Positions 61,793-64,000 of a stretch of 64,000 nt of DNA are shown in pieces (position 1 is the first letter of the stretch; each line of letters opens with the position of its first letter). The stretch spans positions 1 to 64,000 of the forward strand of contig NZ_JOIX01000035.1 in NCBI RefSeq assembly GCF_000720175.1. Reading direction: 5' to 3'. The notes under the pieces were generated by a model. The model was given only the letters and a program-made list of their open reading frames with translations, was not told the DNA's origin and ran no database searches. Origin of the DNA: Streptomyces sp. NRRL S-337 (lineage in GTDB: Bacteria; Actinomycetota; Actinomycetes; Streptomycetales; Streptomycetaceae). The position numbers and the translations under genes were made by a program.

Positions 61793-61926
61793 TGATGCTG
61801 AATTATCGGGTCATTACAGGTCTTTCTGGTGTCCTGAGTCGATCGTGTGACGGGTGGGGGTTATGTGACGCGAGGGGAGAGGGGCGCGCGCAAATCGGAC
61901 TCTCGTCACTCTATGGAGTTATGGAT

Positions 61927-61953
61927 CTATCCACAGCGCCTTGGTTGTCCACA
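61927..61953 (+). promoter_or_regulatory. Two DnaA-box-like 9-mers
   Basis: CTATCCACA and TTGTCCACA occur as direct repeats 18 bp apart (start to start). TTGTCCACA matches the preferred Streptomyces DnaA box as I recall it. They lie in a 300-bp AT-richer spacer (61753-62054) that otherwise shows only the terminator. Confidence 0.5.
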
Positions 61954-62054
61954 GATTTGCGAATTCCCCTGGCTTTTTTGGCTGTTGGCCCTCACTCTGG
62001 GTAGTGAAAGGAGTGCGGGGTGCATGCGAAGGAAGAAGGAAGGAGGGGGAGAGG

Positions 62055-62510
62055 ATGGACGCGGTGCGGATCATCGCGGCCAGCCGGCGCGGCCTGGCGG
62101 AGTCGACCACGGTGCAGGACGTGATCGTCGAGGCGTGGCAGGCGCAGGCCTTGGCGGAGGCGATAGGCAGCCATCTCGCGATATGCGGACCGTACGAGGT
62201 GCGGTCCCGGGCCCAAGGGCTGGGCGTTGCGAGCGGGCGGTTCAGCGGGGGACTGCCGCGCTCGACGCCGGCCGGAGGTGGACTGCGGGCAGCACAACTC
62301 TCCGAGGTGCGCGACGTCAGGGCTGCCTTGTCGGCGCTGTGCCGACTGCTACGTGACGTATGCGAAGCACTGGTCGCAGTGGTGCTGCTCGCCGAGGAGG
62401 AAGGAACGTACTGGACCTGCGTGGAGGCGATGGACACGCTCGACGAATCGAGAGACCGCGTTACCGGAATACTGGAGAAATTGGAGGTGCGTGACCCGAA
62501 CCCTGCCTGA
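62055..62510 (+). CDS. Conserved Streptomyces protein of unknown function
   Basis: 151 residues from an ATG with a GGGGGAGAGG site. Helical throughout: VRIIAASRRGLAESTTVQDV, VEAWQAQALAEAIGSHLAIC and LSEVRDVRAALSALCRLLRDV. It resembles, from memory, a small DUF family found in Streptomyces, with no known function. Preceded by the DnaA-box-like repeats. Confidence 0.65.
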   Translation: MDAVRIIAASRRGLAESTTVQDVIVEAWQAQALAEAIGSHLAICGPYEVRSRAQGLGVASGRFSGGLPRSTPAGGGLRAAQLSEVRDVRAALSALCRLLRDVCEALVAVVLLAEEEGTYWTCVEAMDTLDESRDRVTGILEKLEVRDPNPA

Positions 62511-63194
62511 GAACGACAGCAGAAGAATTCTGAGGACAGCAGAAGAAGCCTGACAACAACGGTAGCCCTGCCACGCCAGTTTCCCTGACGCCAGCGCTAG
62601 CGGTCACATGCAGCGCCGCCACTCCTTCCGACGGAATGCTCCGCGCACCCTGCGCACCCGCGCACCCTGCGCACCCTGTGCACCCGCGCACCCTGTGCAC
62701 CCGCGCGCCGGCCCCTTCGCCTGCTGTTGACGGATCGCCCGCCAATACGAGACGGGGCTGCCAGTGGGGCCCACCTACCGCTGACCCGGCGCACCTGTCA
62801 CGGCACAGCGCACTCGGCCCTGCGCTCTCGCCACCGGCCGCCCTCACCGGACGCCGCCCATTGCCCACCGGCAAAGGTCCGGCCTGCCACCCATAGTCCG
62901 TCGCCCGTCGCTTTCGTGCCCTGAAGCCCGCTCATGGGCGGGGCCGCCCCCGACGGGCCTGAATCCGCCGCTCATCGGCGCCACGTGCCGCAGCCGAGGT
63001 ATGCCAGAGCTCTGTCCCTATGTCCCTCTGTCCCTATGCCCATCGACTGCCCGCGCGGACCGCTGCAGCCAGCAGCGGTGAATGAGCAGGGCAGGGCCCG
63101 GCCGGGGCCCGGGGGGCCGATCGGTACCTGAAGCAACGCCATGCAACGAGGCACTGCCGCGGTTGGTCCGCCGTGAGAAGTGCAGGATGGAGGT
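62511..63194. other. Intergenic region with short tandem repeats
   Basis: About 680 bases with no supported gene. At 62643-62708 there are about seven imperfect copies of a 9-bp unit GCGCACCCT/GTGCACCC. At 63011-63040 the unit TGTCCCTA/TGTCCCTC recurs. The last 100 bases should hold the promoter of the following oxidoreductase gene, but no clear hexamers were found. Confidence 0.5.
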
Positions 63195-64000
63195 ATGGAC
63201 CTACGAATCTTCACCGAGCCCCAGCAGGGGGCTTCCTACGACACGCTTCTGAAGGTCGCCAAGGCCACGGAGGATCTCGGCTTCGATGCCTTTTTCCGCT
63301 CCGACCATTACCTGAGCATGGGCAACGGCGACGGGATGCCCGGTCCGACGGATGCCTGGATCACCCTGGCGGGCCTGGCTCGTGAGACGAAGCGGATCCG
63401 GCTCGGCACGCTGATGACGGCGGGCACCTTCCGGCTGCCGGGTGTGCTGGCCATTCAGGTGGCGCAGGTCGACCAGATGTCGGGTGGCCGGGTGGAACTC
63501 GGCCTCGGAGCAGGGTGGTTCGAGGAGGAGCACAAGGCGTACGGCATTCCGTTTCCCAAGGAGAAGTTCGCGCGGCTGGAGGAGCAGCTGGCGATCATCA
63601 CGGGCCTGTGGGCCACCGAGACAGGAAAGGAGTTCACCTACGACGGGACCTACTACCAGCTGGAGAAGTCGCCGGCGCTGCCCAAGCCCGCGCAGGCCAA
63701 GGTGCCGGTGCTGATCGGTGGGCACGGCGCGACCCGTACGCCGCGGCTGGCCGCGCAGTACGCCGATGAGTTCAACATCCCCTTCGCCTCGCTCGAAGAC
63801 AGTGAGCGCCAGTTCGGACGGGTGCGGGCGGCCGCCGAAGCCGCCGGGAGGAAGGGCGATGAGCTGGTGTACTCCAACGCCCTGGTGGCCTGCGTCGGCA
63901 AGGACGATGCGGAGGTGGCGCGGCGGGCCGCGGCCATCGGGCGGGATGTGGACGAACTGAAGGCCAACGGCCTTGCGGGTTCCCCCGCGGAGGTCGTCGA
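63195..64000 (+). CDS. LLM-class F420-dependent oxidoreductase (3' end outside window)
   Basis: 268 codons are visible and the frame is open at the window edge; family members run about 290-310 residues. The start ATG has GATGGAGG upstream. Luciferase-like TIM barrel: MDLRIFTEPQQGASYDTLLK, FDAFFRSDHYLSMG near 30, RLGTLMTAGTFRLPGVLAIQ, GRVELGLGAGWFEEEHKAYG near 100, and PVLIGGHGATRTPRLAAQYAD near 175. Redox of a small molecule with F420 is likely; substrate unknown. Confidence 0.88.
   Translation, partial: MDLRIFTEPQQGASYDTLLKVAKATEDLGFDAFFRSDHYLSMGNGDGMPGPTDAWITLAGLARETKRIRLGTLMTAGTFRLPGVLAIQVAQVDQMSGGRVELGLGAGWFEEEHKAYGIPFPKEKFARLEEQLAIITGLWATETGKEFTYDGTYYQLEKSPALPKPAQAKVPVLIGGHGATRTPRLAAQYADEFNIPFASLEDSERQFGRVRAAAEAAGRKGDELVYSNALVACVGKDDAEVARRAAAIGRDVDELKANGLAGSPAEVV

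Noticed and set aside
61927..61953. Chromosomal origin of replication
   Set aside because: Only two boxes are present and no dnaA, dnaN or gyr genes are in the window.
62641..62710. CRISPR-like array
   Set aside because: The units are 8-9 bp, imperfect and contiguous without spacers, so this is simple tandem repetition.

Overview
The window is high-GC actinobacterial chromosome, almost certainly Streptomyces. The evidence is strong GC bias at third codon positions, GTG/TTG starts with purine-rich ribosome sites, a 5S rRNA 3' end at the left edge, and typical Streptomyces gene families (RppA, SepF-like, SMI1, LmbU, pseudo-receiver LuxR). No CRISPR array, complete insertion sequence or tRNA gene was seen.

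Layout. 1-101: end of an rRNA operon (5S 3' part) and its terminator. 0.4-5.7 kb: poorly conserved accessory genes, including a Crp-like protein with an eroded HTH, several hypotheticals, a transporter remnant and a protein with a CxCxxC...H motif like that of tRNA-guanine transglycosylases. 6.2-7.0 kb: an orphan LuxR-type regulator with a degenerate receiver. 7.2-13.9 kb: a tightly overlapping operon for 4-hydroxyphenylglycine (Hpg): hydroxymandelate synthase, hydroxymandelate oxidase, a PhyH dioxygenase, HpgT-like aminotransferase, TyrA and an alcohol dehydrogenase. 14-22 kb: PhzF-like protein, Bcr/CflA-type exporter, RidA, a crotonyl-CoA reductase-like enzyme, GNAT, a secreted trypsin-like protease with beta-propeller-type repeats, and small oxidoreductase/SnoaL/PadR genes. 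22.9-27.6 kb: rppA, a CYP158-like P450 and a cobalamin-type radical SAM enzyme. 27.9-44.0 kb: the peptide assembly region: exporter, type II thioesterase, stand-alone A-T NRPS, TauD-type oxygenase, LmbU regulator, LuxR-type regulator with a TTA codon, second hydroxymandelate synthase, MbtH, an A-T-C NRPS and a divergent T-C-A-T-TE NRPS. 44.1-48.2 kb: a methionine-salvage operon (42-codon ORF, fused MtnA-MtnB, MtnD, MtnC, MtnP). 48.3-64 kb: mostly conserved core-type genes (SpoIIE-type phosphatase, TetR/ureohydrolase pair with palindromic operators, lipoprotein, EIIA, MarR-ABC transporter operon, SMI1, CorA, SepF-like, ATPase-MazG pair, LLM oxidoreductase cut by the window end).

How the genes fit together. 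The specificity residues of the last adenylation domain read D-A-Y-H-L-G-L-L-C-K, a known Hpg signature. Hydroxymandelate oxidase and HpgT exist only in the distant 7-14 kb operon, while a second hydroxymandelate synthase sits beside MbtH and the NRPSs. I therefore read 7-44 kb as one biosynthetic cluster, possibly with a pigment cassette (rppA-P450) embedded. The NRPS domains predict a short peptide: A-T-C | T-C-A(Hpg)-T-TE, with the unpartnered T domain probably loaded in trans from the A-T protein, whose code resembles Gln. The TauD-type oxygenase next door could hydroxylate that residue. The product is predicted to be a tripeptide X-(hydroxy)Gln-Hpg, possibly further oxidised. This is inference. 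The domain order and specificity residues are read directly from the sequence.
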